Source of the DNA: Xiphydria camelus
Taxonomy: Eukaryota > Arthropoda > Insecta > Hymenoptera > Xiphydriidae
DNA length: 64,000 nucleotides
Direction: 5' to 3'
NCBI GenBank assembly: GCA_963678675.1
Contig: OY783194.1
Coordinates: 35,132,278 to 35,196,277 of the forward strand
In this document: in pieces, positions 42,556-55,502 of the stretch
How positions within the stretch are numbered: position 1 is the stretch's first letter
How the letters are laid out: every line of letters begins with the position of its first letter
The notes under the pieces: generated by a model
Databases searched by the model: none
What the model was told of the DNA's origin: nothing
The model's input: the letters and a program-made list of their open reading frames with translations, nothing else
Translations under genes and position numbers: made by a program

Positions 42556-43293
42556 TTTCGAATCCACCAGAAGAATACAAAGTGCCATCGGATGCTAGTA
42601 GTCGAGAAACGAAAACTTACAGAAATTCACGTCAAGCTCAGCCCCCCGTCGTAAGACCAAAAGTATTGAAGTTCGCGAAATTTTCGTGTAACTCCGTCGT
42701 TAAGCGATAAGAGCTTCTGAAGAGTTAAGGAGCTGCCGAATCCGTAAGGCAACGAGAGCGAAAACAACCAGCAAGAAATGCAAACGAAGGAATCGGAGCG
42801 AGAAACGACATCAAGAGCAAAAGATTCAGTTACTTTATGCCGGGTCCGATGAAGAAATCTTCCGATTCGAAGGAGACCAACAAGAACTCAAATCATTCCG
42901 CAATAGTAAATGCTCGGAAATTGAACTCGACGGATGAGCTGGGGGAGAGAAACAAAAACCAACCGCTAATTCCAAGAGATTCAGCCTCTACACTACGCCG
43001 CCGCCTTCTCGAAAATCGTACAATGCCGCGAAGAACGAAGCTGAAAAGGGCACGGGTAAGAATTCAAAGACGAGCAGCAATCGATCAACTACCGCTAAAT
43101 CCTACAGACCGGTTAAAAAAGGGAGTAGATTGCGGGATATCACAAAAAGAAGGACTCTGATGATAATCGCTTATTGGTCATCACCGACACGACTACAGCG
43201 AGTAGGAGCAAGTCGAACAAACAGAGTGTTCACGTCAAACTCGGATATCACCTTGTCTGCGTGGATATCAGGACGAACGAAGTCACTCGGTGA
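42556..43293 (+). pseudogene. Frameshifted, coding-like continuation of the DCLK tail
   Basis: After the DCLK stop the other frames carry Ser/Lys/Asn-rich protein-like sequence that continues the tail's composition. One extra base in each of three homopolymers (C4 at 42543-42546, G5 at 42941-42945, A5 at 43144-43148) would link the pieces into one reading to a TGA at 43291-43293. Two in-frame TAA remain (42708-42710, 42726-42728). Recognisable stretches are SNPPEEYKVPSD, RFSLYTTPPPSRKSYN and VKLGYHLVCVDIRTNEVTR. Either a decayed longer C-terminus or base-calling losses in homopolymers. Confidence 0.5.
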
Positions 43294-46200
43294 TTAAATA
43301 AATGTACGTCGCGAGTTCAGTATCAACGACTGTCGCGGCGGGATCGCGATCAAGTCGAAAGGCTGACAAAAACGTCTCAAAGACGTTCGTTGACTTATTC
43401 CAAACTAGATTTTGTCTCGATTATGAGAAACTACGCGCGAGTGTCGCCAAAGTGTTTTCCATCGGGATGATCTCCTCCGTGGATATCGTCGCGTAGAATC
43501 TCGGGTCGAGTGAACGTATGAACATTAGAAAAAAAAAGGGGAAAGAACAATCCTACATCGAATCCAGATATCAGGATTCCTCGGGACGTGCAGTATTATT
43601 CCTTTCGAAGAAAACAGGATTTTCGCGAACTTCGAAACGAACGAGGTCTCAAAGCGCAAATAAAACATGCCAAATGCATTTGAGTAGTTTTATTTCGTAT
43701 CCGTTGTAAATGTATAGCACGAAGCGCGCGATATTGCAATAAGCTAGAAAATAATGAAAGAAGAGACGGCCAGCTTCGTTGGCAATGTTCGTAAGCGGTG
43801 ATTAGGAAGAGTTTTAGATATGTAGCGCACGTATAGAGTACAAGTCCCAAAAACTTTAAAGAATAAACTCGGTCGTAATGCTCGGACCGAGTGACGGAGA
43901 ATCGGGTAAAGGATATCTAGGAAACGGTAGGCGCTTGTCTGGTACATCGATAATACGTATTTTTGCTCAAACGGACGATTAACGATGCGAGGATAGAGCG
44001 AATATTTTTCTAAAATGTTGACAGCGCGTCACGACTCGTGCCTGTACGAGCAATAAAAGGGAGAGTAACATAAATTAACGATAGAAATAATCAAAACCGA
44101 GAGAAGTCTTAACAGAGATTGCACCTCCAATGCTTACCACGAGATTTGACAAACGCAATGCGGCATATTGTGAACTTATTTTTTAGCAGCGATCACTTTT
44201 CGCCTCCCCTCCCCTTAATTATAGCGTAAGTCTCTCTCCCTTCTCCGTCCCTCGGGCTTCGAAGCGAAATGTCCTGAGCCTCCTCCCTCCATACACTGAT
44301 TTTCTAACGCGACCTTACTTTTTCTAATTGCAATTATGTACATACACGCGCACGCGCGCATAACGATAATTATTATTGACAAAACGCTACTTAGGGATCC
44401 TTATCGATTCGTTCGTAGTTCACGTATACATAATTATAGTCGATACATTGCAAAATTGTACGCGAGCGTTGAATCGCGCAAAGGAAATAACCGTACTTTA
44501 TATTATTATTAAGGTATAATTCATTCACGGGGCACGCGTGCATACGAGCGCGCATTGCTATGATAAGATTTAGGTTTAAAAACGATTCACGCCAAATATT
44601 AAGATGCATCGATGATTTATTTATATTATATTATATATATGTACATTATACATACCAAATTTCATAACCCATATCGATTTATAAATCCTTCCGCCTCGTT
44701 TATCTGCATTTCACGCTCCCTGTAATCCCTTCCTCCATTTAATTCCTTTTCACGACTGATGTCATAATGACGCGCGTTTGCTACGCGAGGCATTCATTAT
44801 CTGTTCCGCCGTACGGCATTATCACGAGAAAGCGAAATCAATTGTATGCGTTTAATCATTGATAGAAAGACGTCATTAAAACAAATACGATCAAGCATTA
44901 TATTTCGCTTCACTTAACGTCCTCGCGTGTTTGTCCTTGCCGCGGTGGAACGTCAACATACAACCGACTTCTCTGTTTTACAAGAATTTTTTATTTTACT
45001 CATTTATTTGCCCAAATTTCCATTATTTTAGATTCTTAAAAAGAAGAACGTTCAATTCGTAATTCAAATGAAAGTTTCTGTCCTCCGTTTTTCAAGCTGT
45101 GATATTTAGCTCGGATTTTACTGTTTACCGAAATTGGAAATTCCCGAGTAAAATGCCGGGGATACTTTAGGACTTGGCTTATTTCTTTTAGAACACGCGA
45201 GTAGCGCTTCCGTATAATTATATTTTCGAGAATTCCGAGTTTTCTGGCATTTGTATATGTAATCGCATATCGCGAAGGTACTACATGTGTTTATACGCTC
45301 ACACACTAATAAGCGCGCGCGCACGTACGACGCGCGCCGTTGTGTTCGGCAACGTCGTACTTGGCGCTTCAGTACGAGGCTCGCGCGCGTGCCGTAAGGG
45401 TGGCTGCCCACCCCGCAGCCCGGGCGAACGACGTAATTTCAAATGTCCGGTACATCATGCACGTCGCGCGCGAATTAATGTGAATATCAACATATCAAAA
45501 TGTGACGAGTGTGCCTCCAGTAAAATTCATATCGATCGACGAACGTATACATGTAGTTGTAGCGCAGTGTTTTCGCGGTACTTCGAGTGTCACGTTGCGT
45601 CTTCTCAGGTAAGGATCCTCCCTGAGCGATATTGTTTACGACTATGGTGTATACATGCATACAAGCTGAGGTAAAACCCTGCATTCCAATTATTCTCCTT
45701 AAAAAACTATAACAGCGATAGCACAAATTGGAATCGAGACTTTTCATACTAACTTTCGCTCTTTTTTAAGGAAATTGAAGGTTATATTTTTGAATCGTCA
45801 TTTCGATCGTTATTGCGATTGTTCTGAAAAATGCGATTGGCATAACCTAATTCTTCGAAAATTAACTATAATTCTGCAGAAACTCCGAAAATTCCGAATT
45901 CATTATAATTTTCACAAAAATTTCTAAATCGCGCGGGTACAATTTTCGATTTCCCACAATATATATTTATTCAAACATTTTAATCAGTCATTTTTGCCAA
46001 ACACGCTTCGCGTTACGAATTGGCGTCTACGAACCCCGATAATTTCCACGTTACAAACGAGAATAAAATAAGAGCCATTCCCCAAATCGACAAAACCACG
46101 CGAGATGTACTCCTGCGCGAATAGTTCCAGCGTGTTCACGTGTCAATGCGCGTTCGCTCGACCGGTTCGACGAATTCTTTTAATAACCTCATCGAAGCGC

Positions 46201-47259
46201 GACATTCGACACGTGTCCCACGAAAGAAAAAAACGTCCCGCGGCGTCGGGTCGCCTTTGCGGCTCGTCAAACTCGAGTGTTCGAACGACGGCTTTCGAAA
46301 TTGGAGCGGACCGCAATTTCTACCCGAATTTGGCGCGATATTCACAACGGCCGCCTCTCGAAGTCCGATACCTCAAATCCCCCGCGCCCATATATCATCT
46401 CCGCACTGTTAACGCGAACCCGCGTAACATGCTACACGTCGAATCGACTCCAAGCTTCGGGGAACCGGGGAACGTGTGAGACGCGAATTCCATCGTCAAA
46501 ACATTACGTCACACCGTTCATCAGCCGCGCGCACGGTTATACACGCGGTGAAGGGGGACTCCCCGCGCGACTTACAGGATTATCTTTAAGGTAACGAAAT
46601 TGCAACGACGAGCGGGCCGAAAACGTCGTACCTAAATTTGGTAATTGGAAACCGGTATTTCTTCATATCGATTTCGCAACACGCGCCGGCCGATGTGCAC
46701 GTATATACGCGTATCGAGAAAATACGGCTGTGTGCGCGCTGCAAAGCGCAAGCGTATGTACGGGTCGCTTATAATCCAAAGAAGAGGATCCGTATTTATT
46801 TACGCGCGGATTCTGACGCAAACCGCGATACGGACACCGTCGCGTCCTTCGCTCGTATCGCTGCGTAAAAGCGGAAGTCGCGTCGCATGACACTTTCTCC
46901 GGGAGACGCGAAGCGCAGGAGAAGAAACGTCATCTCGGAGTCCTGCGCGGCGCTCTCGGTGCGTTATTAATTGTCCGGGAGGGAAAATTCATTTCGCCTT
47001 TCCGCGCCGGTCCCCGTTCATTTCTAACGGGGCACACGCGTTAATCCATCAACTGCGATGTGATATACTCGTATATACGCCGGTGGTAACTTCTCGATGG
47101 GCGATCTCTCGACGCGTATGTGCATCCGCGCGCGTTTCGCGCCACGCGTGCGCGAACAATACGCTCAGGAGGTACGGGAAGAAATATGATAACGTTCTTT
47201 TTTTTTTTCGCCGGTCTCGCGACCCGCCGGGGTTCAACGCACGTATACGAGTATATATA
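43294..47259. other. DCLK 3' flank and gene-poor DNA
   Basis: AATAAA words near 43294 and 43861 could end the DCLK transcript. Beyond that are AT-rich and CpG-rich patches without a recognised gene on either strand. Confidence 0.4.
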
Positions 47260-47760
47260 CAGTAGGACCTCAATTATCCGAATCAGTTGGAACGTTCGGA
47301 TTAGCGGAAGTTCGGATGACAGAACAGTCATGATGGTGAAGCGATGCTCCACGATAAAACGATATTTGAAATATAACTCAGTTCATATATATATGTATTT
47401 GATTATAAACGTTTAGAAAAAATTATAGAAATTGAATGCTTAGTTTGGGGTTTCTTTATAGTGAAATTTATAATTTTTTGTCGGCATACGATCAACGGTA
47501 ATAAAAGAATTGTCCATGTGCATTTATGTATGACTGCGCGTCGCGAAGATCTGATAAAGACACAATGAGAAACGAATATACAAGCGAATTAAAATCCTGA
47601 AAGACGATATGAGCTTGCATACGTTCGAACGCCGGATTGATTTGACGTTTAAATGATAAAAAATCTGGATAATGTAAATCGTTGTTCGGATAATAGAACG
47701 TTCGGATGAAACAAGTTGTGATTCGGATAACGGAGAGTTCGAATAACAGAGGTCCTACTG
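47260..47760. mobile_element. pogo/Tigger-type MITE
   Basis: It starts CAGTAGGACCTCAATTATCC and ends with the inverse form (gaataacagaggtcctactg), flanked by TA on both sides (47258-47259, 47761-47762). CAGTnGnACCTC termini with TA duplication are typical of pogo/Tigger. At 501 bp, with repeated gttcggat words and no transposase, it is non-autonomous. Confidence 0.88.
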
Positions 47761-48212
47761 TATAGGGAAAGGTCGTCGCGCTTGCTCGCTCTCCTACATA
47801 TACCTACTCAACTTGAGAGGAAACCGATCTTCCGATCCCGGCTGCGCGTCGACATTTAGAGCATAGGCGTTAATTTGTTGGAGCCGGACTGTGTTTATAG
47901 CGTTCGGTTAGCGTGCCTCGCGCACATATTTAACGGGCACACATTAAACACACTCGAAGTGATGAATGTCCCGGCATACGTCTGCGGCATAATTACCGGA
48001 GCGTCGCGTCCTCCGCCTTCCTCTCGATTTATCCTCCCACTCCTTGTCTCTCTCGTCATCGCTTTTCATACGAAGACACCGCGTATTCGTCGAGTGCCGC
48101 AGACTCTCCTTTTGTTACCTCTCACATTCCGGTGCAATGGTCTTTTCGAGACGCTGGCATTGTTTGGCTTTTGGAACTCGTTACTCGATAGTTCATTGTC
48201 GCATGCGTGTAC

Positions 48213-48419
48213 CATATGAGGCTAGACTTACTCGCCAGGGAAGAAATTTCAATCACTATTATTTCATTATTTATGAACTTTTGGCCTACATCGATATATA
48301 TGACTGTTATAAATAGAAATGTGATCTTCAAAAAAATACTGTATAAATATGAGCCAAAAGCTAATGAGATAACTGTGATTTAAGTTTTTTTTCCTGACGA
48401 GTAAGCTTAGCCTCTTATG
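48213..48419. mobile_element. MITE family E, copy with intact ends
   Basis: The left end gaggctagacttactcgcca is inverse to the right end tgacgagtaagcttagcctc, with catatg/cttatg outside. The interior shares tatttatgaacttttggcct with the copy at 25740-25912. Confidence 0.7.
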
Positions 48420-48485
48420 ACACATACTTGTGCCTAATAATCTCATCGACGTAGAGATCGACACTGTCGAATTTAAATTGAATAG

Positions 48486-48638
48486 TACACGTTAAAAAAT
48501 GTTTGGGTGTGAACCTGTATAAACCACTTTTGGTGTTAGATAACAGTGGCGTAAGATTGAATGACACCAAATGCGGTAAACATAGATTTACACTGGTAAA
48601 ATGGCGCTAAAAATTAACATCACATTTTTTACTGTGTA
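48486..48638. mobile_element. Small MITE of about 153 bp
   Basis: tacacgttaaaaaatgt at the left is inverse to acattttttactgtgta at the right. Non-coding. Confidence 0.55.
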
Positions 48639-51600
48639 GGGTTATTTATTTTTTTTTTGGAACAAGGTTTTTCATTTTCACCCAATGTTCCATGCGCGCC
48701 ATGAATTCTTGCCAGTTTTAGACAATCTCATTATTTCGGGGAGGTACAATAAACACTTCCCCGCTTCCCTCTTCCTCCCTCTCGATGTCCCCCGTTCCCG
48801 GACTGTCGTCTCCAATGGAAAGACGCGGTACTCGAAAACCCCGAGCACTCTGTTTGCCATTCCAAAGATGACACCGCGTTCGCGAGGGACGCCGCGCGCG
48901 GAGCAATTTCTCCCGCCTTTTTAATTCAAATATCCCCCACCCCATGCCGCGCCCCGCGTCTCGCCGTCCTTCCAGCCCCGATAATAATTACACGAGGACG
49001 AAAAATCAAGAGCGATACCGCGGCGAACACTCCGAATTAATTCGCGTGTTGAAGGTCGTCGCGCAATAATTCACCCGACGCATAGCTCGCGACATGTTGA
49101 CTCCTCGCTGCCAACCACCCCTTACCTGTACATTCGATCCACATCGCAAGAGCGTTTTGCATTTAATAAGCGACATAAACAACGGCTAACTGCCCGGAGG
49201 CTCAAAAGGAGGAGCAACAGCACAGCGGCGGCACTTTATGGGGCTCATAAAGCGATAAAGACATCCGTACAAATGTACAAGGCGACTGCTGCTGCTTCGT
49301 TGGTGGCGAGAGGCGCGAGGGTGACTGTATAACTGACACCTTTCTCGTCGTATCTTTCCTTGCAGCCGGTTCATATAACGCGAGAGAAAAATACCCTCGA
49401 AACGCGACTGTAACTATATAACCGATAATCGTGATGCATTATGGCTATTCAAAGAAATATGCAGTGAAAAGAAATCTGGTTAAAAGAGAGAGCTATAATT
49501 TAACTAGAAACCATAGCATAGAAATCATTATTTTTTATATAGTTGATACTTCGTATATTTTTCCTTTTGCGGGATGAAACACGGCGTGCAATTTTTGTTG
49601 TGGTTTTCGTCGATACAATTTGTAGTGGGTAATTCTTTTAAGAGTATCAATATTTTGTTGAAGTGAATATTTTTAGGGGGCCACCTACTACTTATCCTTT
49701 TCTATTTTTGATGCGATTTGTATGGTTTTTTATTCATTTTTGTGGGGACGATTCAAGATGAAATCGTGTAGGATTCTGTATACGGGATGATTTTTGTTTG
49801 ATTAATATAGTTGATACTACCATGCAGTAATACCTATTATCAATTTACTTTTCTGATTAATTTAACCATGACGCATGGCTATCGTAAACTGTAATCTTAT
49901 TGTTACTATAATTATGTGACGAAAGTTACTTTGACTGCATTCATGTTTAATCGTAAATATGGTACCAGCAATCAGGAAAATTCAACCTCACGATTATGGT
50001 TGATTTTACCACCCACTTTTTTCTCAGAGACTTTCTCGAAAAGATCGTATATTCGCGAATAGAAGCCGCAGAATTTCACAAATCCAGCTTTCCAACACCA
50101 CAGGCACCCCGATAAATACTTTCCGCGTGCAAAGTCCCCCCGTGCTGCTTGCGCATTCACGACGAACGTCTTCCTTCGCGACGGAAGCGAAAACGCACCC
50201 CCCGAATTCGCGGGGACGGCGCGGTCGGGATTCCCGGCGCGTCCAGGATATCGCGTGCTCCTCGGCATAATCATAGACCGGACCCGGCTACAAAGGCTAG
50301 GCAAGATAAAGATAGCCTTAATTTACTTACCCTTCCGTGTTTAATCGATGTTACCGCGGGACAAGTGCTTAAGTCCGCTATACAGGCCGATGCAGTCGGC
50401 GATAGCGAGCGCGTGTGTCTCCGCCTTTGTGCGATCCACGATCCATTCGTTACGACCCTTTATCGCTGATTTAGCGTCTCCGAGAAGGAGCGGGATAGCC
50501 TTAATACAGCCGAAGTCCATTAGGGGCAATCATCGCCGATGCGGGATCGAAGAATCCGCGAAGGAAAGTGGTGGGATACATTCCGCGCGGGGCGAAAGGG
50601 GGATGAACATTTCTAGGACACTGGTCATATCTCGCGAAGGCGGGGAGATAAAAAACATGGAATTCGTTAAGCCCGTCACCGCGCCTTTCAGTCCGGCGGT
50701 GTGTGTCAAATCGAATTTCCTTTCCTCTCGAGAAATCACATCCGTCCTCCCGCGAATCACGGGCGTCGCGGGGTGGGGTGGGGTTTATTTTTTTTCCTCC
50801 TCTCGACGCTCTTTTCTTTCTTCCCCCCCGATCGTCCCTTCCTCTTTCCCCCTCGCGCTCGCTCTCTCCTCCGAGAAAGTCGGGGTTAAATAAACTCCTT
50901 TAAAGGTCCGACCGGCTCTCCTCCGCCTTACGAAGGGTTGACGCGGGAGGGGAGGGACGGTTCTAGGTTCGTAGGTAGATAAATGGCCCGCTCTCGTGAA
51001 CTCCTCTGATAGAGATATTAATCTTTCTCCGTTCTCTCTCTCTCTCTCTCTCTACATCCCTCTGCTTCCCTCTCCCACTCGCTCGAAAGCGCGGCGCGTC
51101 TTCCTTCTTCCACCCCCTACGAGAGCTGACCAGCCCGGTTCTCTCTCCCTTCCGCTTTCTCCTCTCCCTCTCGCATCGCTCCAGCATCCCGTTCATCCTT
51201 TCCTCCTCATCCCCGCCGCGCTTGCTATGAAAAGTAGAGTACCATATGTCTCCGTCAGAGAATGGCAGGGAGGTGGAGGGACGTTTGTGTGTCCTCACGG
51301 GTTGACTACAGTAAAGAGCCAGCGGTGCTTTCCCCCTTTTCACCCTGCTCTTCTCTCCTCCTCTCCTCCTCCTTCCCCTCTTTCTCTCGAGATTTTCGAT
51401 ATCGCGTGACGTTCGCCATGAACGTATTTTTTCCTCCTCGCTCCCCATAAGCTGCGAGGAAAGAGAGAGAGAGAGAGAGAGGGAGAGAGAAAGCGCAACC
51501 CTTCCTAATAAATCCAACGACGCGAACCTGACGCAACTCTTTGACACGGGCGAAACGTGCGTGCGTATACTACGCGACGTACTCTACGCGCGGTGGAGAA

Positions 51601-54600
51601 GGCGAGGGGGGTTCGTGACGTATAACGACAGTAATGAGGGCAGGTGTGAGGAGGAGGTCCACGAGGCCGGTATACGGTAAAGCGAGCGTGTACACGCGCG
51701 AGACGCGTGCACACATGTGACCCGGGGACAATATAGCGTTCCACGGAGGGGGTGCACGGTGCGGTATGATGTGGTATGGCGTCGTGTGTATATCGCGCCG
51801 GAGGTGGGAACAGATCGATAGCATAAGGGGCACCGGGACCTTATGGTGCCTCCTCTCTCGCGCTTCTCGTTCAACGCTTCCACGAAATTAACACGTGTTT
51901 TGCATTAAACGTCGCGTCAATCCGGAGCGCGTGCCTTGTCGCGCGTACGTGTGTTTTTATAGCCCCTTAAACGTAAACACCGTCAGAAGCGATCTTCGTA
52001 ATCGCGAGGAGAAATTATTCGTCCGGCAACGGGCGGTCGTGTTGTTTGGTTTTAACCACCGCAAGGAGACATTCTGGTTGATGCACCGAGAGCGAAAGTT
52101 TCCGGTTGCCTGTTACCCGGTATATTTATCCGCGCGTCGTCACTGCTGAATTATGTATTTAATCGAAACAAGGCGGAAGAGGAGTCCCATCCCAACGGAA
52201 GAATTCTTCCGAGTCAAAGAATTATACCCGGCTAGAGAGCGCGAGTCACGGCACGAGCAACCCCCTCGACACGAACACGCCGCTAATCTTGTAAATGCAC
52301 GACGGAGAGGGATAAATCCGTTCTCTCTCTCTCGCGCTCCGAGAGATCTCCGTATACAACACGACGAAATTTCTCGTCGTTAGCGAATGTCGGCGTGCCA
52401 AGGGGGCAACGCGGTCGGATATAGTGATTAAAGCGATACTTCCGGTAAACGTTATCGGCGCGTTGCCGATACCATCGCAGCCTTCGATCACTGTCAGACT
52501 CTCGAAACCCCTCAACACCGTGGGAGAACGGTCCCATTAGAGCGATACGTGCCTTATCCTTATCTCCGGCTCGCGCGCTACACCGCCGGCAGGACCTCGA
52601 GTCCCTTTTCACCATCACGCGGGGGTTGGAGGGGGGGGGGGGGGGGCGGGGGCGTCGCGACGGTGCCTCCCTGGGCGCGGGCTTCCACCGCCGTGGAGCG
52701 GCGCTCGCGTAACTAACCGACGGTGTCCCGTTAATCTATTTATTGCGTAATAATAACAAGCGCACGCGAGTGGGTGACTCGCGCAGGGGGCGGCAGTGTA
52801 TTAAACGCGCGTACGTCGCGCGCGGTGTGCGATCAACAGTCCGAAAGTACGCGGAAGGAAGGAGCGCGGGGGGGATGGGGCGGGTCGATCGGCGGCGAAG
52901 GGAGTGGGGGGAGTGTCAAGCCTCATTAGACAGCACGGAACCCCGTATATCGAGTATGGAGAGCCACGGGGGAGCCCGTGGAAGTACTATACGTACCTAC
53001 GCACGGCGAACCGGAAGCTAACGATGTTATATCCCTACCCTCTGCGCGCCATCTCCCACCCACTTCCGCGCGCGCTCCCCCGGGGTGTCGGAGAAAGTGC
53101 GTCCTTCGACGTGGAGACGCGCTGGAAAGCGATGTCGGCTTTATCGCGCGCTTGATTCTCTTCGCGGATTCGGGAGGACAGGGTTGGATGTGGAGTTTCC
53201 GTTGTTCGGTGGTAATTGCGCGGGGTGGGGGGGAAAATTGAAGAGTGTTTGTGGGTACGGCGGGAGGGAAGAGAGGGAGATACTATTGAAGTCCAGAAGT
53301 GGAAACATTCAATAACTGGTACCACTTTGCGGGCTACAAATTGATAAAATTATTCACCAGTTGCATGGAGAATATTTCAGCCGTTATCGGAAACTATACG
53401 CGGCATTCGAAATTACATCGTACACTCGAAGCCCGAACATTTACAGAGCTACCGTAGAATTGCTTCCGAGAGTGACCCGATTATTAATTATCTCTCCCCT
53501 ATAGCGTCTTTCAACTATTTCCCTGTAAAATAACCCCAAATACTGAGTCGTCACGCGAGCCTCGAATAAAGGAACGGATTACGTAATACCCACCGATTCG
53601 CTCGGTCTATCGATCGATTTGCGTAAAATCGATGTCTACCAATTACAGAATTACTCGTAAAAATAAACCGTATCCAAGGGTGTAACACTCTTCCGCATAC
53701 CTAACATAAAAAAAAAACAGCCATAGGACATTAATCTCGTATTCACCCCCGAAGCTTATACGAGTAAAGCCTAAACAAATATAATAAATTCACAGATGCC
53801 TCTCTCAAACGTCTGTACTTTTACACGCGTTTCTCCCGCGAACGGGGCTTTATTTATACGTTCACGGCTTTCCGGAACACGATCGTATAACACAATGGTT
53901 ACCAAATGAAGTGTCGTGCCGTTGTGCAACGGACAAGCTCGGCTCGAACGCGCGAACGGCGTCGAATATGAGCGGTGGAGTTAATTTGTCCGTAGTGTTA
54001 ACGATGTTTATGCTAGCAGCCACCGCGGGGATTCCCCGGCTGTCATTAATCACGCTGCAATTCGCCGTGATTAATACGCTTTTCGCCCGATTAGCTCTTA
54101 CCGAGTATCGCGCGCAACCGTTGCGTTCCGCGTCGGTCAAAGCCTGCCGATGATTCGATTTGTCCGGCAGTACTTAACGACTCTTAATTACACGCTCGAC
54201 GAAGAAACGCTCCGGCGAGCAGCGCTTCGGCGATATCGGTGGTTCACCCGCGCCGCGCGTCGACGACTCCATTTGTCTTTGAGCGCCGTCGATGACCCCT
54301 GCCGATGGTAGACCTCGCTCTCCCTTTCGCGCGACACCGATATCGCGTCCCCGCGAGGGAACCGCGTCGACGAAATGGAATTCGCCGGGAAAATTGGAAG
54401 ACGCGAAGGATCGATGGAAACCCTCGGACGTGGGGTCAGCGAAAAACGACGATTCGTCGGGCTCGGGGATATTTCGAGCATCGAGGGAGGGGCTATATTT
54501 TCCATAATGAATACAACGTCTTTATTGTCAATAAAAGGAGTGATAAGGTCGGGGTTCGGGGAGAGCGAGTGTTCTACAAGCTGACCCGGTGTCGAACCCC

Positions 54601-55401
54601 CTCTTGATTTCATTCCATCGTGATCGACGAAATCCTCGCGAAGGGAAAAATGTTGGTTTCTCATTTTTTTGAACTCCGGTTATTCACCCTTTCGTGTCAG
54701 AAGCTTTTTTTCCTTTTAATTAAAAGTTTAATTTCATTAAACTAACTTTAGTTTCATTTTTTTCCCTCCCCTTTCTTTCGCCCTTATATTATTATCGTCA
54801 ATCATTTAAAGCGATTTCACTCATTTTCGAATCCGTTCATAAATGTCGCCAATTTCACGGCTGTCCGCGTCTGAGAGAATTATCGAGGATACACACGACG
54901 CGCCAAAAAGGGAGGATTGGAATTCGCCAAGGATCAATGAGAACTCCCCCGTGCGTGGGGTCGAAGAAAATCGGCGATTCGCCACGCTGTGGAGTGTTGT
55001 GCGCAGCGCGCACGAAGCGAAACGTTATATTTTCTATCGGCCGGAACGTCGAGAGGAAGGAAGGAAGAAAGGGAGGATAGCGAGGGGTTGCAGAATTCAG
55101 CCGTGTCCCTCTGCCGAATGTCATTTGGTACCTGAGTCACGTAGCTCTTCGTATTGACAGGCCAACCAGCCCGGCCCAGCCAGCCAGGCAGCCAACGTAC
55201 CCCTCCGCGCGCCTACGTCTCTTCTACTCTTGTTCCTCGCAGCCGCGGCTCATCCACCCCCACGTGGAACACGATCCCCGGCAACGCGGGTGCACGGGTT
55301 CAACGGTGGCAGATAAAGTTCCACGGTTTTTCCTTTTAGGAGAAAAAGGAACGCTCCCTCCTTCGCCGTTTCTCTAATAAGGGTGGTACTTTTTGTTTCA
55401 G

Positions 55402-55502
55402 GGTACCTACTCTGCGTACAGTGCAATGTTACAGCGATGAGCCTGCAGGTCCAGGCTCAGGCCCAGCGCCCTGCGAGGTACTCCCCTCAGGAGACCGTAA
55501 AG
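55402..55502 (+). CDS. Isolated start-codon exon of an unidentified gene
   Basis: A strong acceptor (a pyrimidine-rich tract ending ttttgtttcag at 55401) and a perfect GTGAGT donor (55503-55508) bound 101 nt. The ATG at 55437 opens MSLQVQAQAQRPARYSPQET and runs 22 codons to the donor in phase 0. An earlier ATG (55425) hits a stop within four codons. I do not recognise the protein. Later exons must lie beyond the window or are too short to see. The exon is probably the second of its transcript, with 5' UTR exons upstream. Confidence 0.5.

Larger units (their letters stand above)
47763..55401. other. Gene-poor, CpG- and CT-rich DNA
   Basis: No recognisable exon. It holds CT/GA runs (51035-51052, 51462-51491), a G run at 52629-52646 and many purine-only or pyrimidine-only stretches that create long spurious ORFs (for example 194 codons on the minus strand at 50963-51547). 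Confidence 0.45.

Noticed and set aside
50963..51547. Minus-strand ORF of 194 codons, SLSLSL/RERERER tracts
   Set aside because: Low-complexity translation of CT/GA microsatellites.
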